Origin: Sagittula marina
GTDB taxonomy: Bacteria; Pseudomonadota; Alphaproteobacteria; Rhodobacterales; Rhodobacteraceae
DNA length: 64,000 nucleotides
Assembly: GCF_014196795.1 (NCBI RefSeq)
Contig: NZ_JACIEJ010000010.1
Location: 1 to 64,000 of the forward strand
Reading direction: 5' to 3'
Below are positions 26,274 to 34,791 of this stretch, piece by piece. Each line of letters starts with the position of its first letter. Positions within the stretch are counted from its first letter, which is position 1. The position numbers and the translations under genes were made by a program. A model generated the notes under the pieces. The model made no database searches, was not told where the DNA came from, and was given only the letters and a program-made list of their open reading frames with translations.

Positions 26274-27515
26274 TCAGTTCGCCCACGCACCCTTGCGGAA
26301 CACGGGCACCGTGGTGCCATCCTTGCGCACGCCGTCAATGTCCGTGTCCGGGCCGCCGATCATCCAGTCGACGTGGATCATGGAGGTGTTCCCGCCTTTT
26401 GCCGCGATCTCGTCCGCGCTCAGCGATGCACCGTCAAGGAAGCATTTGGAATAGCACTGGCCCATCGCGATGTGACAAGCGGCGTTTTCATCGAACAGCG
26501 TATTGTAGAACAACAGCCCGGTGTCCGAAATCGGCGAGCGGTGCGGCACCAGCGCAACCTCTCCCAGACGGCGCGCGCCCTCGTCGCTGTCGACCATGCT
26601 GTGCAGCACAGTCTCGCCAGAGCTGGAGCGCGCATCGACCGCGCGACCGTTCTCGAACCGCATCTCGATCTCTTCGATGAGCGCGCCGTTGTAGGACAGC
26701 GGTTTGGTCGCACGGACCGTGCCGTTCACCCGATGGGCGTGCGGTGTGGTAAACACCTCCTCGGTGGGGATGTTCGGATTGCAGGTGACGCCGTTTTGCG
26801 CACTCGACGCCCCGCCGTGCCATTCGTGATCGTCGGCCAGGCCCACCATCAGATCAGTGCCCGGACCCGTGAAATGCAGCGCGTCAAAGCGTTCGTCATT
26901 CAACCATGCGGACCGTGTGCGCAGCGCGGCATTATGTTCGGCCCAGGCGGCGACGGGATCATCGTTTTTGACCCGCGACGCGGCAAAGATCGCATCTGCC
27001 AGCCTGGCAACCGCCTCATCCTCGGGCAGATCAGGGAAAACCTGGCGCGCCCAGCCGACGGTCGGATAGGCCGCGATGGTCCAGTTGATCGCAAAGTTGG
27101 AAATCTTCTCCAACGCGGGTTTGTAGGCCATGGAATTGGCCTTGTTGGCGCGGGACACCTTTTCCGGATCTTCCTTGGCCAGCGCCATCGGGTCGGCTCC
27201 GGCAATCGCCATGCGGGCCGCGCCGTTTTCAAAAGCCTGCGCCATGCCCGCGTACAACCAATCGGGGGCACGGTCAAAGCTGCCCTTCTGCGCATTCTGA
27301 AACCGTGCCCGCGCGATGTCATCATCGGACAACAGGGGCGTCACCACCCCTGCCCCGGCGCGATACGCGCTGGCCGCGATCTGACGAACAAGCGGCAGCG
27401 CCTCCACCGGCGCAGTCAGGACAAGATCCTGCCCCGGCTGCAGATTAAGCCCCACATGCACGGCCACGTCTGCGAGACGGCCCAGAAGAACGGGATCGGG
27501 GGAATGGGTGGTCAT
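26274..27515 (-). CDS. Aminopeptidase, M29 (thermophilic/AmpS) family
   Basis: Cytoplasmic metallo-aminopeptidase of 413 residues, close to the family's usual 410. The M29 metal region is present: NIPTEEVFTTPHAHRVNGTV supplies a Glu, a Glu in SSSGETVLHSMVDSDEGA, and His/Asp in MIHVDWMIGG. GGASSAQNGVTCNPNIPTEE is typical of bacterial AmpS. It would cut N-terminal residues from peptides. Start ATG 27515 (MTTHSPDP) with AAGGAAA upstream; codons upstream to 27587 are not conserved-looking. No operon partner is visible. Confidence 0.92.
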   Translation of the reverse strand: MTTHSPDPVLLGRLADVAVHVGLNLQPGQDLVLTAPVEALPLVRQIAASAYRAGAGVVTPLLSDDDIARARFQNAQKGSFDRAPDWLYAGMAQAFENGAARMAIAGADPMALAKEDPEKVSRANKANSMAYKPALEKISNFAINWTIAAYPTVGWARQVFPDLPEDEAVARLADAIFAASRVKNDDPVAAWAEHNAALRTRSAWLNDERFDALHFTGPGTDLMVGLADDHEWHGGASSAQNGVTCNPNIPTEEVFTTPHAHRVNGTVRATKPLSYNGALIEEIEMRFENGRAVDARSSSGETVLHSMVDSDEGARRLGEVALVPHRSPISDTGLLFYNTLFDENAACHIAMGQCYSKCFLDGASLSADEIAAKGGNTSMIHVDWMIGGPDTDIDGVRKDGTTVPVFRKGAWAN

Positions 27516-28144
27516 AAAGTTTCCTTTCAAAGTGCCAAGGCGCTTGGCTGTCAAACTGCCCGCCGTTGCGCTGAATTCAAGGGGCATCCATCAGATAGCC
27601 TCCAGAATTGCCAGCATCTTGGTGCCTATCGACGTCGCGCAAGAGCAGAGGTGGCTTTCCGCCCAAGCCTCCGCAAACAAATATATTTTGGTCTACCATG
27701 CAGAGTCTGAAACATGCGATCGAGCACTATTGAAGGGTGGCCAGCGTAACCGCCCAATGCGAAACAGGTGGCCACCCAGCCGCCGCCCCCTCGTGATGCA
27801 TCAAATCTCGCAAAAGGCGCGACGACGTTTGTTCCGACCACCGCACCGAGGATCTAGAAGCGGTCCCTCAACAGCGCCAGCTCGTAAAACCTGTCCATAA
27901 TTAGCTCTGGACCGGGCCCTCAGAACGGCTGCTCGCCAAAGGCACACTCCAGCGCAACCGGCGTGTAGAAACCGGATGGCTTAATCAGTGACGGCTTGAC
28001 GCCACACGCACTCAGTCTCCGTTTTTGGGCAGCGAGAGCACGACGCAAACGTCCCAAAGGGCATTTCCGGATTTTGGCAATTTACCATCGAGACCTCGGC
28101 ACGTTCGGCGGTCTCTGCACAAAAGCACCTCACATCGACCGGCC
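27516..28144. other. Intergenic stretch with no recognised gene
   Basis: Between the aminopeptidase start and the GST stop I find no ORF resembling a protein family, no tRNA and no strong repeats. It may contain decayed sequence, since its open frames are short and odd in composition. Confidence 0.4.
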
Positions 28145-28756
28145 CTATGCCGGGAAAAAGCCTTCTGGCGTCTTCATCGCATCGAGCCCGCGCATGCTTG
28201 CGATCCATGTGGCCATGACGTCGGTCGGTTCAAGGCCGGCTTCCGCGATCCATTGCGTATAACCCCAGATGGCGCAGTCCCCAATCCCGGGGGCCTCACC
28301 GTGAAAGAAGGGACCATCGCCGAGTAGTCTGCCGAAATTGACGCAATCCACCGTGTAGCGCGCTTCGAGCCAGCCAATAACCTCGGGAGGCAAGCCAGCA
28401 CTGCCTTCACGATGCGCCTCTTTTAGCTGCGGCAGGCACATGCCGATACGGTTGGCCTCCCACATCAGCAGCTCTCGCCCGCGTCGGCGGCCTTCAACGC
28501 TATCCCCACCAAGGACCGAGAACGTCTGTGCGAGCTCCATCAGGATCGCCCCCGACTGAAAAATGGCCGCTTCGTCCATCAGCAGCACCGGCACTTCTGC
28601 CAGAGGACTGACCTTCAGAAACGCCGCTGGCCGGGAGTCCGGTGTCGCCCAAATATCAATGCGCGTTACCGTATGGTCCAGGCCTGCCAGAGAAAGTGCC
28701 AAAGCCACTTTGCAGGCGTGACCTGAATCCGGGTGTCCATAAAGATGAAGGGTCAT
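28145..28756 (-). CDS. Glutathione S-transferase family protein
   Basis: 203 residues. The N-terminal thioredoxin-like domain (1-75) starts TLHLYGHPDSGHACKVALAL, with Ser or Cys near positions 11-15 as possible thiol-activating residues. The cis-Pro segment KVSPLAEVPVLLMDEAAIFQ contains the VP and following acidic/Ser (FQSG) that bind the glutathione gamma-glutamyl part. An all-helical C-terminal domain follows (YTVDCVNFGRLLGDGPFFHG, PGIGDCAIWGY). It likely conjugates or reduces an unknown electrophile. It stands alone downstream of the nitronate monooxygenase on the same strand, with a 185-base gap. Confidence 0.9.
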   Translation of the reverse strand: MTLHLYGHPDSGHACKVALALSLAGLDHTVTRIDIWATPDSRPAAFLKVSPLAEVPVLLMDEAAIFQSGAILMELAQTFSVLGGDSVEGRRRGRELLMWEANRIGMCLPQLKEAHREGSAGLPPEVIGWLEARYTVDCVNFGRLLGDGPFFHGEAPGIGDCAIWGYTQWIAEAGLEPTDVMATWIASMRGLDAMKTPEGFFPA

Positions 28757-28941
28757 GAAATATCCTATCAGGTCTTGCTATAGTTTGCCCTGCACCGCGG
28801 GCACGTCAATCCACGATCAAGCGGTGGAAGGCGTGGAACACAAAAAATGAGAGTGGCCGGCCGGTGCCCCGACGGGCCAAACCCCTGATTTCACCGACCC
28901 GGCAAAACGCTGTCCGTCAACAGGTATCGCACCAAATGGGC

Positions 28942-29943
28942 CTACTTCGCAGCGCGCCAGGACACAGAGGCCACCTGCGCATCAAGGCGCGTCTTGGCGT
29001 CGCGGAACTCTGCCTCCAGCGTGGCCACGCGGGCCTCGACGGTGGTGATGTCCTGCACCGCGCCAATGCCCTGCCCCGCACCCCAGATCTCGGACCACTT
29101 CTTCGGGCGGGTGTGCTCGCGGTTTTCAGCAAAATTCATCTTTGACGGATCAGAAGCGTCAAGGTTGTCCGGGTCCAGACCCGCAGCAGTGATCGAGGGT
29201 CTCAGATAGTTGCCATGCACCCCGGTGAAGGCGTTGGAATAAAGGATATCCTCGGCTGTGCTTTCGGCCACCATCTGCTTGTACCCTGGGACGGCGTTGG
29301 CTTCTTCTGTGGCAATAAAGGCAGATCCGGCGTAGCCGCCATCCGCGCCCATCGCCAGCGCCGCCAACAGCGAGTCGCCCTCGGAAATTGCCCCGGACAG
29401 CAGCAAGGGCCCGGCAAACCAATCGCGGATCTCGCGCACCAGTGCCAGCGGCGACTGCGCCCCAGCGTGCCCTCCAGCCCCAGCCGCAACGGCAATCAGA
29501 CCATCCGCGCCCTTCTCGATAGCCTTCCTGGCGAATGTGTTGTGGATCACGTCATGAAACACTACGCCCCCAACGGAATGCGCCGCCTCGTTGACCTCTG
29601 GTCGCGCCCCCAGCGAGGTGATCCAGATCGGCACCCGGTGTTTTACACATACCTCCAGATGCTGTTCCAACTGCTCGTTGGATTTGTGGACGATGTGGTT
29701 GACCGCATAAGGCGCGGCTGGCGTGTCCGGGTGTGCCTGATTGTGCCGGTCGAGCTCCTCCGTGATCCGCGTCAGCCAACCATCCAGCGATTGCCCGTCC
29801 TTCTCCCGTGCATTCAGCGCCGGGAACGATCCGACAATGCCCGCCTTGCACTGGGCGATCACCAGCTCGGGATGCGAGACAATGAACATCGGGCTGCCCA
29901 CAAGAGGCAGCCGCATGTTCTGCATGATATCAGGAAGAGCCAT
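28942..29943 (-). CDS. Nitronate monooxygenase / NAD(P)H-dependent flavin oxidoreductase
   Basis: FMN TIM-barrel enzyme of 333 residues (NMO family, PF03060). RLPLVGSPMFIVSHPELVIA is the usual start, GADGLIAVAAGAGGHAGAQS has the catalytic-type His in GGHxG, and GPLLLSGAISEGDSLLAALA with MGADGGYAGSAFIATEEA is the flavin phosphate site. Substrates in known relatives are nitronates, quinones or enoyl-ACP; not decided here. Start ATG 29943 (MALPDIMQ) with AAAGGAC before it. The MarR-type regulator gene sits 126 bases upstream on the same strand, suggesting co-transcription. Confidence 0.9.
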   Translation of the reverse strand: MALPDIMQNMRLPLVGSPMFIVSHPELVIAQCKAGIVGSFPALNAREKDGQSLDGWLTRITEELDRHNQAHPDTPAAPYAVNHIVHKSNEQLEQHLEVCVKHRVPIWITSLGARPEVNEAAHSVGGVVFHDVIHNTFARKAIEKGADGLIAVAAGAGGHAGAQSPLALVREIRDWFAGPLLLSGAISEGDSLLAALAMGADGGYAGSAFIATEEANAVPGYKQMVAESTAEDILYSNAFTGVHGNYLRPSITAAGLDPDNLDASDPSKMNFAENREHTRPKKWSEIWGAGQGIGAVQDITTVEARVATLEAEFRDAKTRLDAQVASVSWRAAK

Positions 29944-30069
29944 AATGCGTCCTTTCAGAAACGGGATGTGGATTGCGCCAAAGGGCACGGCACCGCGTGG
30001 TGCGCACATTGGCAAAGCGTGCTGTTCGGGATGCCCACTGGCATTGGCCGGTTGAGCGGGCCCTCGGGC

Positions 30070-30528
30070 TCAATCATCGCGGTCCCCAAGAGCCGCCTTC
30101 AGGTTCCGGCGCATTTGGTCCAGCACCGTCATGGCCGCCTCCAGCTGATCCGCGTCGATTCCGGCGTTGGCCATGGCATCGACCTCCCGCCGGGCCGAGG
30201 TGATCGTGTCGAACAGCGACCGCGCACTGTCGGTGGCATAGATCCGGTTGGTTCTGCGATCATCAGGATCGGCACGCCGCTGCACAAAGCCACGCGCCTC
30301 CAGCCGGTCGATCAGCTTCGAGGTGGTCACGGTGGCAATGTTCAACCGGTCCGCCAGATCGGCCTGGCGCAGACCCTCCTCCCGCATCAGGAGAGACAGC
30401 GCCCAGCCTTGCGCCATGGTCAGATTATGCGGCCGCAGCAGCGCATCAAACAGGATACCGCGAAACCGCGCGATCTCCTGAAAGATCGGACCGCCCTTGA
30501 CCGGGGGAGTGATGTGCATCGCGGTCAT
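30070..30528 (-). CDS. MarR-family transcriptional regulator
   Basis: 152 residues, winged helix. The DNA-binding core is LRQADLADRLNIATVTTSKL followed by the wing IDRLEARGFVQRRADPDDRR. Such proteins usually repress their own operon and release when an aromatic or acyl-CoA ligand binds. A palindrome lies 55-73 bases upstream of the start, in the gap shared with plus-strand genes at 30661 and 30780, so it may control both directions. The start could also be the fourth codon (30519). Confidence 0.9.
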   Translation of the reverse strand: MTAMHITPPVKGGPIFQEIARFRGILFDALLRPHNLTMAQGWALSLLMREEGLRQADLADRLNIATVTTSKLIDRLEARGFVQRRADPDDRRTNRIYATDSARSLFDTITSARREVDAMANAGIDADQLEAAMTVLDQMRRNLKAALGDRDD

Positions 30529-30582
30529 CGGCCCTCCTCAGGTTGGGACGCCCCTGTCCGCCTTGGCGGTAAATTTATTTAG

Positions 30583-30601
30583 CTTGCTCATCATATGCAA
30601 G
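30583..30601. promoter_or_regulatory. Candidate MarR operator
   Basis: CTTGC and GCAAG are opposed across 9 bases in an AT-rich stretch between the divergent MarR gene and the broken enoyl-CoA hydratase. Position and size fit a MarR dimer site. Confidence 0.5.
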
Positions 30602-30660
30602 ATAATTACAAATTTTGAGACGTAGGCTGCCCCGACAGGCGGCCCAATAAGGAGTTCAAT

Positions 30661-30783
30661 GTGGCCGAGACCATGCTGGCGTTGGAAGTGCAGGCGCAGG
30701 CGATCCTGCTGCCCAGCCGTTACAACGCCGAAGCGGTCACGCGTTTTGCCGAAAAGCGCCCGTTGAAATTCAACGCCACATGA
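30661..30783 (+). pseudogene. Enoyl-CoA hydratase, C-terminal remnant
   Basis: The frame from 30661 encodes VAETMLALEVQAQAILLPSR then YNAEAVTRFAEKRPLKFNAT and a stop. This is the usual C-terminus of crotonase-family enzymes (ALE.QAQ......Y.EAV.RF.EKRP..F). The remaining 220 or so residues are gone. A ribosome site AAGGAG lies just before, and the stop overlaps the start of the next gene (ATGA), so the original gene was probably translationally coupled to it. It looks like a large deletion that joined the 5' leader to the 3' end. Confidence 0.65.
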
Positions 30784-32162
30784 GACCCATGTGGTCCAGC
30801 GGCTTTCTGCTGCTTGCCTGCTTCGGCGCCATTGGCGAGATTTTCACCACTGCCACGGCCTTGCGTGTCGCCGAGGCCGTCGGGCTGGTCGGCTTCATGA
30901 TGCTGGAACTGCGGGGCATGTCGAAGGTGGCCTTGATCCTGGCCACCTTATGCGTTGCGCTGCCCCTGTGGGAGATCAGCCAAGGCACGTTGGACCCGGC
31001 ATTGGTGGGACGCGCAGTGGACCGGGCGGCATTCTTTGCCTTCTTTCTGACCTCGCTCAGCTTCTTGCAATTTGCCGCGGCCCGATCGGCACTGATCCTG
31101 CAGTCCGGCGCGATCCTTGTGCAGCAACCCCCCGGGCGGCGCTACGTGGTGCTGACCTTTGGCGCGGCGGTCTTTGGCATCCTGTTGAATTTCTCGACGC
31201 TGGGATTGCTGGGCACGATGATCGCAAAGGGCGTCGACCCCGGCGACACCGACGAATCCCGGCGCATCGGCGCGATCCGCAAGCGACGGATGACGCTGGC
31301 AATGTTGCGCGGGTTTTCGTCGTTGCCGATGTGGTCGCCGATCACCGTCACCATGGCACTGATCACTGCCGCCATTCCATCGGTCAGCTACCCGCAAATC
31401 GCACTGTATTCGACACCGCTGGCGGTGGTGCTCTTGTTGCTGGGCTGGGGCATCGACCGGTTCAGCTATCCCCGGCGTCCGCTGCCGAACCTGCCCGAAG
31501 CGCCATCGCTTTGGGGACTGCTTCCGTTGATGGGCATCGTGGTGCTGGTGCCTTCGGTGGCCTTGGCCGTGTCGCAAGTGCTGGGGGTGAGCCTGATCCA
31601 GGCCCTGCTGATCTGCCTCCCGCTGGTTTCGCTTGGCTGGTTGATGATCCAGAACTGGCCCGCGGGCGCAGGGCGCGCGACCCTGACCAGCTTGTCCGAC
31701 ACTTGGCACCACCTGTTGCCCGGCCTGCCCGCCATGCGGTCAGAAATCGGGCTGTTCGCCTGCTCCGCCTTCCTCGGGGTGCTGGTGCTGCCATTGATCG
31801 ACACCGACGCGCTGGGTCAGGCCATTGTCGCACTGGGCCTGTCGAGCGGCGCTGTGCTGGCCCTGTCGGCCTGTCTGGCGCTGGTGCTGTCAATGATAGG
31901 GGTCAGTCCGATCATCTCGGTGACCATTCTGGCGGGCACGCTGCCGCATTTGGCAGGACTGGAAATATCGCCCACGTCAGTGGCCGTGACCATGGTGGCC
32001 ACTTGGTCGATCGTGGTGAATGTCACGCCGTTCTCCGCCTCGGTACGGCTTTCGGCACGTATGATCGATCAAGACCCGGCAGAGGTGGGGCTTCGCTGGA
32101 ACATGCTTTACGGATTGGTCAGCATCAGCGTGCTGTGCCTGTGCCTGCTCGTCTTTGCGTGA
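30780..32162 (+). CDS. Polytopic membrane protein, unrecognised (transporter-like)
   Basis: 460 residues with about 11-12 hydrophobic segments over the whole length; I do not recognise a named family. Visible are short polar loops (RIGAIRKRRMTLAMLRGFSS near 160; RFSYPRRPLPNLPEAPS near 230), a PITVTMALITAA segment and the late VSPIISVTILAGTLPHLAGL. The two-half organisation with small-residue-rich loops recalls ion-transporter superfamily carriers (DASS, ArsB, CitM). It overlaps the hydratase relic (ATGA) and shares the MarR-bearing gap, so it may export or import a substrate of the old operon. Confidence is for it being a real gene. Confidence 0.8.
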   Translation: MRPMWSSGFLLLACFGAIGEIFTTATALRVAEAVGLVGFMMLELRGMSKVALILATLCVALPLWEISQGTLDPALVGRAVDRAAFFAFFLTSLSFLQFAAARSALILQSGAILVQQPPGRRYVVLTFGAAVFGILLNFSTLGLLGTMIAKGVDPGDTDESRRIGAIRKRRMTLAMLRGFSSLPMWSPITVTMALITAAIPSVSYPQIALYSTPLAVVLLLLGWGIDRFSYPRRPLPNLPEAPSLWGLLPLMGIVVLVPSVALAVSQVLGVSLIQALLICLPLVSLGWLMIQNWPAGAGRATLTSLSDTWHHLLPGLPAMRSEIGLFACSAFLGVLVLPLIDTDALGQAIVALGLSSGAVLALSACLALVLSMIGVSPIISVTILAGTLPHLAGLEISPTSVAVTMVATWSIVVNVTPFSASVRLSARMIDQDPAEVGLRWNMLYGLVSISVLCLCLLVFA

Positions 32163-32400
32163 TCCCGCTTTCCAAGTCGCGGACCCACGTCAACAACAGA
32201 GCTTCAGTACCCGACATCGCCAAGCAAAAGCTGCTCCGACGCAATGCGCCTCTCGCAAAAACAGCAACATCTGCGACCTGAACGTCGCCCCACGACGTCG
32301 CTTTTGCGAGCGGATCGCCTTGATTATCTGGCCTCCGACGGTGTGTGCCGAGCATAGCGGGCCTTAGCACCCTTCCCAACGCGCAGCTCAGACAAACAAC

Positions 32401-32427
32401 GACCGGGCTGCGATCCGCAACCCGGTC
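32401..32427. terminator. Convergent terminator-like hairpin
   Basis: GACCGGG and CCCGGTC pair, with an inner TGCG/CGCA stem, in the 339-base gap between the plus-strand membrane protein and the minus-strand transaldolase. It could end both transcripts. The rest of the gap (32163-32501) shows nothing I recognise. Confidence 0.5.
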
Positions 32428-32501
32428 TGGTGTGTGTCATAGATCAGCCGTTAACCCGCCCGAGGCAGATCCATCGCCTGATCCCTCGTTGGGTGAGCGG
32501 C

Positions 32502-33446
32502 TCAGGCCAGCTTCTCCGCGATCATCGCGATCAGCTTTTTGTGGTCCGCGTCAAAGTTGCGGATGCCTTCGGCCAGCTTTTCGGTCGCCATGGCGTCGGC
32601 GTTCATCTCCCAGCGGAACGTGGGCTCGTCTACGCTTACACGCTCGACAGTGCCTGCCTGATCCGGCGACAACGCGCGCGTCAGTTCGCCCTCTTCGTCC
32701 TTCAGGGCATCAAGCAGCTTGGGCGAAATCGTCAGGTTGTCACACCCTGCCAGAGCCTTCACCTGCTCGGTGGTGCGGAACGATGCGCCCATCACCACGG
32801 TGTCGATGCCGTTGGCCTTGTAGTAGTCGTAGATCCGACGCACCGACAGGACACCCGGGTCCTCATCCGGGGTGTAGCTGTCCACACCATCGGCCTTTTT
32901 GTACCAATCCGTAATGCGCCCGACGAAGGGCGAGATCAGGAACGCGCCCGCATCAGCACAGGCCACAGCCTGCACCATCGAGAACAGCAGCGTCAGGTTA
33001 CAGTCGATCCCGTCTTTCTGAAGGATCTCCGCGGCGCGGATCCCTTCCCATGTGGCGGCGAGCTTGATCAGGATACGGCTCTTGTCGACACCCCGCGCCG
33101 CGTAGTCGGCCACGATTTCGCGCGCACGCGCAACGGAAGCGTCAGTGTCAAAGGACAAACGCGCGTCGACTTCGGTGGAGACGCGACCGGGCACAAGGTG
33201 CGTCAGCTCTGCCCCCAGCGCAACGGTCAATGTGGCAACCAGCGCCTCGGCGGACAGACCAGCGGATTGACCGGCCTCGATCTCGCGCTCGATCAGGTCT
33301 TTCGATGCGGGGTCAGACAGCGCCGCCAGAACCAAAGACGGGTTCGTGGTACAATCCACCGGCTGCAGCCGTTTCACCAGAGCAACCTCGCCGGTGTCAG
33401 CCACCACGGTGGTCATAGTCCGCAGTTGTTCAAGAACAGATGTCAT
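32502..33446 (-). CDS. tal: Transaldolase
   Basis: Pentose-phosphate enzyme of 314 residues moving a dihydroxyacetone unit between sugar phosphates (TalA/TalB type, about 315 residues). The Schiff-base Lys is in KSRILIKLAATWEGI, and the N-terminal DCTTNPSLVLAA and the later CNLTLLFSMVQAVACADAGA with FLISPFVGRITDWYK are the transaldolase signatures. VVMGASFRTTEQV is also conserved. Start ATG 33446 (MTSVLEQL) with GGAGAGG upstream. It appears to be a single gene. Confidence 0.96.
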   Translation of the reverse strand: MTSVLEQLRTMTTVVADTGEVALVKRLQPVDCTTNPSLVLAALSDPASKDLIEREIEAGQSAGLSAEALVATLTVALGAELTHLVPGRVSTEVDARLSFDTDASVARAREIVADYAARGVDKSRILIKLAATWEGIRAAEILQKDGIDCNLTLLFSMVQAVACADAGAFLISPFVGRITDWYKKADGVDSYTPDEDPGVLSVRRIYDYYKANGIDTVVMGASFRTTEQVKALAGCDNLTISPKLLDALKDEEGELTRALSPDQAGTVERVSVDEPTFRWEMNADAMATEKLAEGIRNFDADHKKLIAMIAEKLA

Positions 33447-33931
33447 AGAGCCTCTCCTTCCGCCATGATCCTTTTGAACCACGGCGCAGCTTAATGTTAG
33501 CGTCGCAACTGAGTTACCAGCAGAGGACGCCGCCGTCGACCAGCAGAACGGCCCCCAAGCTACAAGAAACCGTCTTGAAGCGCCAGAAAACCGAGGCGCG
33601 GAAGATTTCTTACGCCTCAGGCAGGCCCGCGATTATCGTTTTGTGTTCGAATTCTTTCGTTTGTGTCGACAGCCAGCCGTTCAAAGCTTTAACCATCGGC
33701 TGTCTCCCAATATCGTTTCTGAACGAATCCCAAGCCCTGCCATTGCACAGCGATCACGTTCGAAGCCACATGGACGAGCTGCCGGCGCCCGCGCTTGGCG
33801 CCCCTCCGGACACAAAGGTTCAGCTGCGCAATATGGCGGCTGCATTCTCGCTGAACGCAGCTCGCCTGCGCCCGATCACACCGCCATTCGACGGCCGGGC
33901 ACACCGCCGGGCCAGCTCGCCCTGCCACGCA
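33447..33931. other. Intergenic stretch, possible short-chain dehydrogenase relic
   Basis: No intact gene is supported in these 485 bases. On the minus strand, 33566-33514 reads LGAVLLVDGGVLCW and a stop, the kind of ending seen in short-chain dehydrogenases (G..l.VDGG). Nothing before it continues the family convincingly, so it may be a 3' relic or chance. Confidence 0.3.
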
Positions 33932-34780
33932 TCATAGACCAAGATCGTTCAGCGCCTGCCGCATGACCTCTGCATCGACGTCGATACCTGTCCAGTATTT
34001 CAGACCGATCACCCCCTGTCCCACGAGCATCCCCAGACCATCCGCCGTCTTGCAGCCGCGCGCCTCGGCCGCCTGCAAAAGCTTCGTCCGCGGGGGATTG
34101 GGGATTCCGTCGGCCACGACCATCCCGGGATGCAGGCTGTCGTGGTCGATGTCCGGCGTGCTGTCCACATCGGGATAAAGCCCGATCGAGGTCACATTCA
34201 CCACGATCCCCGTCTCTGGTGGAATGCTGTAGGTGCTGTCCCACGGCTGATAGGTTGCCGTTGCGGGGGTCTTTTCGTTGATCAGCTGCGCCACCGCCTC
34301 TCCCCGGGTGGCGCTGCGGTTCACCACAGTGATCTGCGCCACACCGGCAAGGGCCAGTTCTACCGCAACAGCGCGGGCGGCCCCACCGGCCCCCAACAGT
34401 ACGACTCTCATACCCTTGGGGTCACAGGTCCGGGACAACGCGCGGACAAACCCTTTGCCGTCGGTGTTCTCCCCGATCAGTTTGCCGTCACGCGCCACGA
34501 TGGTGTTCACCGCACCGATGATTTGCGCCGACTCTCCCAACCCATCGAGATGCTCTACCACCGCGACCTTATGCGGGATCGAGCAGTTGAAGCCTCGCCA
34601 GCCCATCGCCCGCGCGCCGGCCACGGCAGCGGCAAGGTTGTCCGGCGTGACTTCGCAATTGATGTAGCGCCACGGCAAATCATGATGGCGGTAGGCGGCC
34701 TCGATCATGGCGACAGTGGGGTTTTCACCCACAGGGCAGGCAAAGCACCCGGTGAGCGGTTGCAGAAAATCATGGGGCAT
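33932..34780 (-). CDS. Shikimate/quinate dehydrogenase family protein
   Basis: NADP-dependent dehydrogenase of the AroE family, 282 residues. The substrate domain carries the catalytic Lys in NCSIPHKVAVVEHLD and Asp in GENTDGKGFVRAL. The Rossmann part has VVLLGAGGAARAVAVELAL and NRSATR, the AroE pattern for NADP binding. It begins LTGCFACPVGENPTVAMIEA where true AroE usually has GxPIxHSxSP, so the substrate may differ (quinate or another polyol acid). The GMC oxidoreductase ends 11 bases upstream on the same strand, suggesting one transcript. The housekeeping aroE is probably elsewhere. Confidence 0.88.
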   Translation of the reverse strand: MPHDFLQPLTGCFACPVGENPTVAMIEAAYRHHDLPWRYINCEVTPDNLAAAVAGARAMGWRGFNCSIPHKVAVVEHLDGLGESAQIIGAVNTIVARDGKLIGENTDGKGFVRALSRTCDPKGMRVVLLGAGGAARAVAVELALAGVAQITVVNRSATRGEAVAQLINEKTPATATYQPWDSTYSIPPETGIVVNVTSIGLYPDVDSTPDIDHDSLHPGMVVADGIPNPPRTKLLQAAEARGCKTADGLGMLVGQGVIGLKYWTGIDVDAEVMRQALNDLGL

Positions 34781-34791
34781 GGAGGCTCCTT

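Noticed and set aside
27516-28144. A decayed gene in the gap next to the aminopeptidase
   Set aside because: I read all frames and found no stretch matching a protein family.
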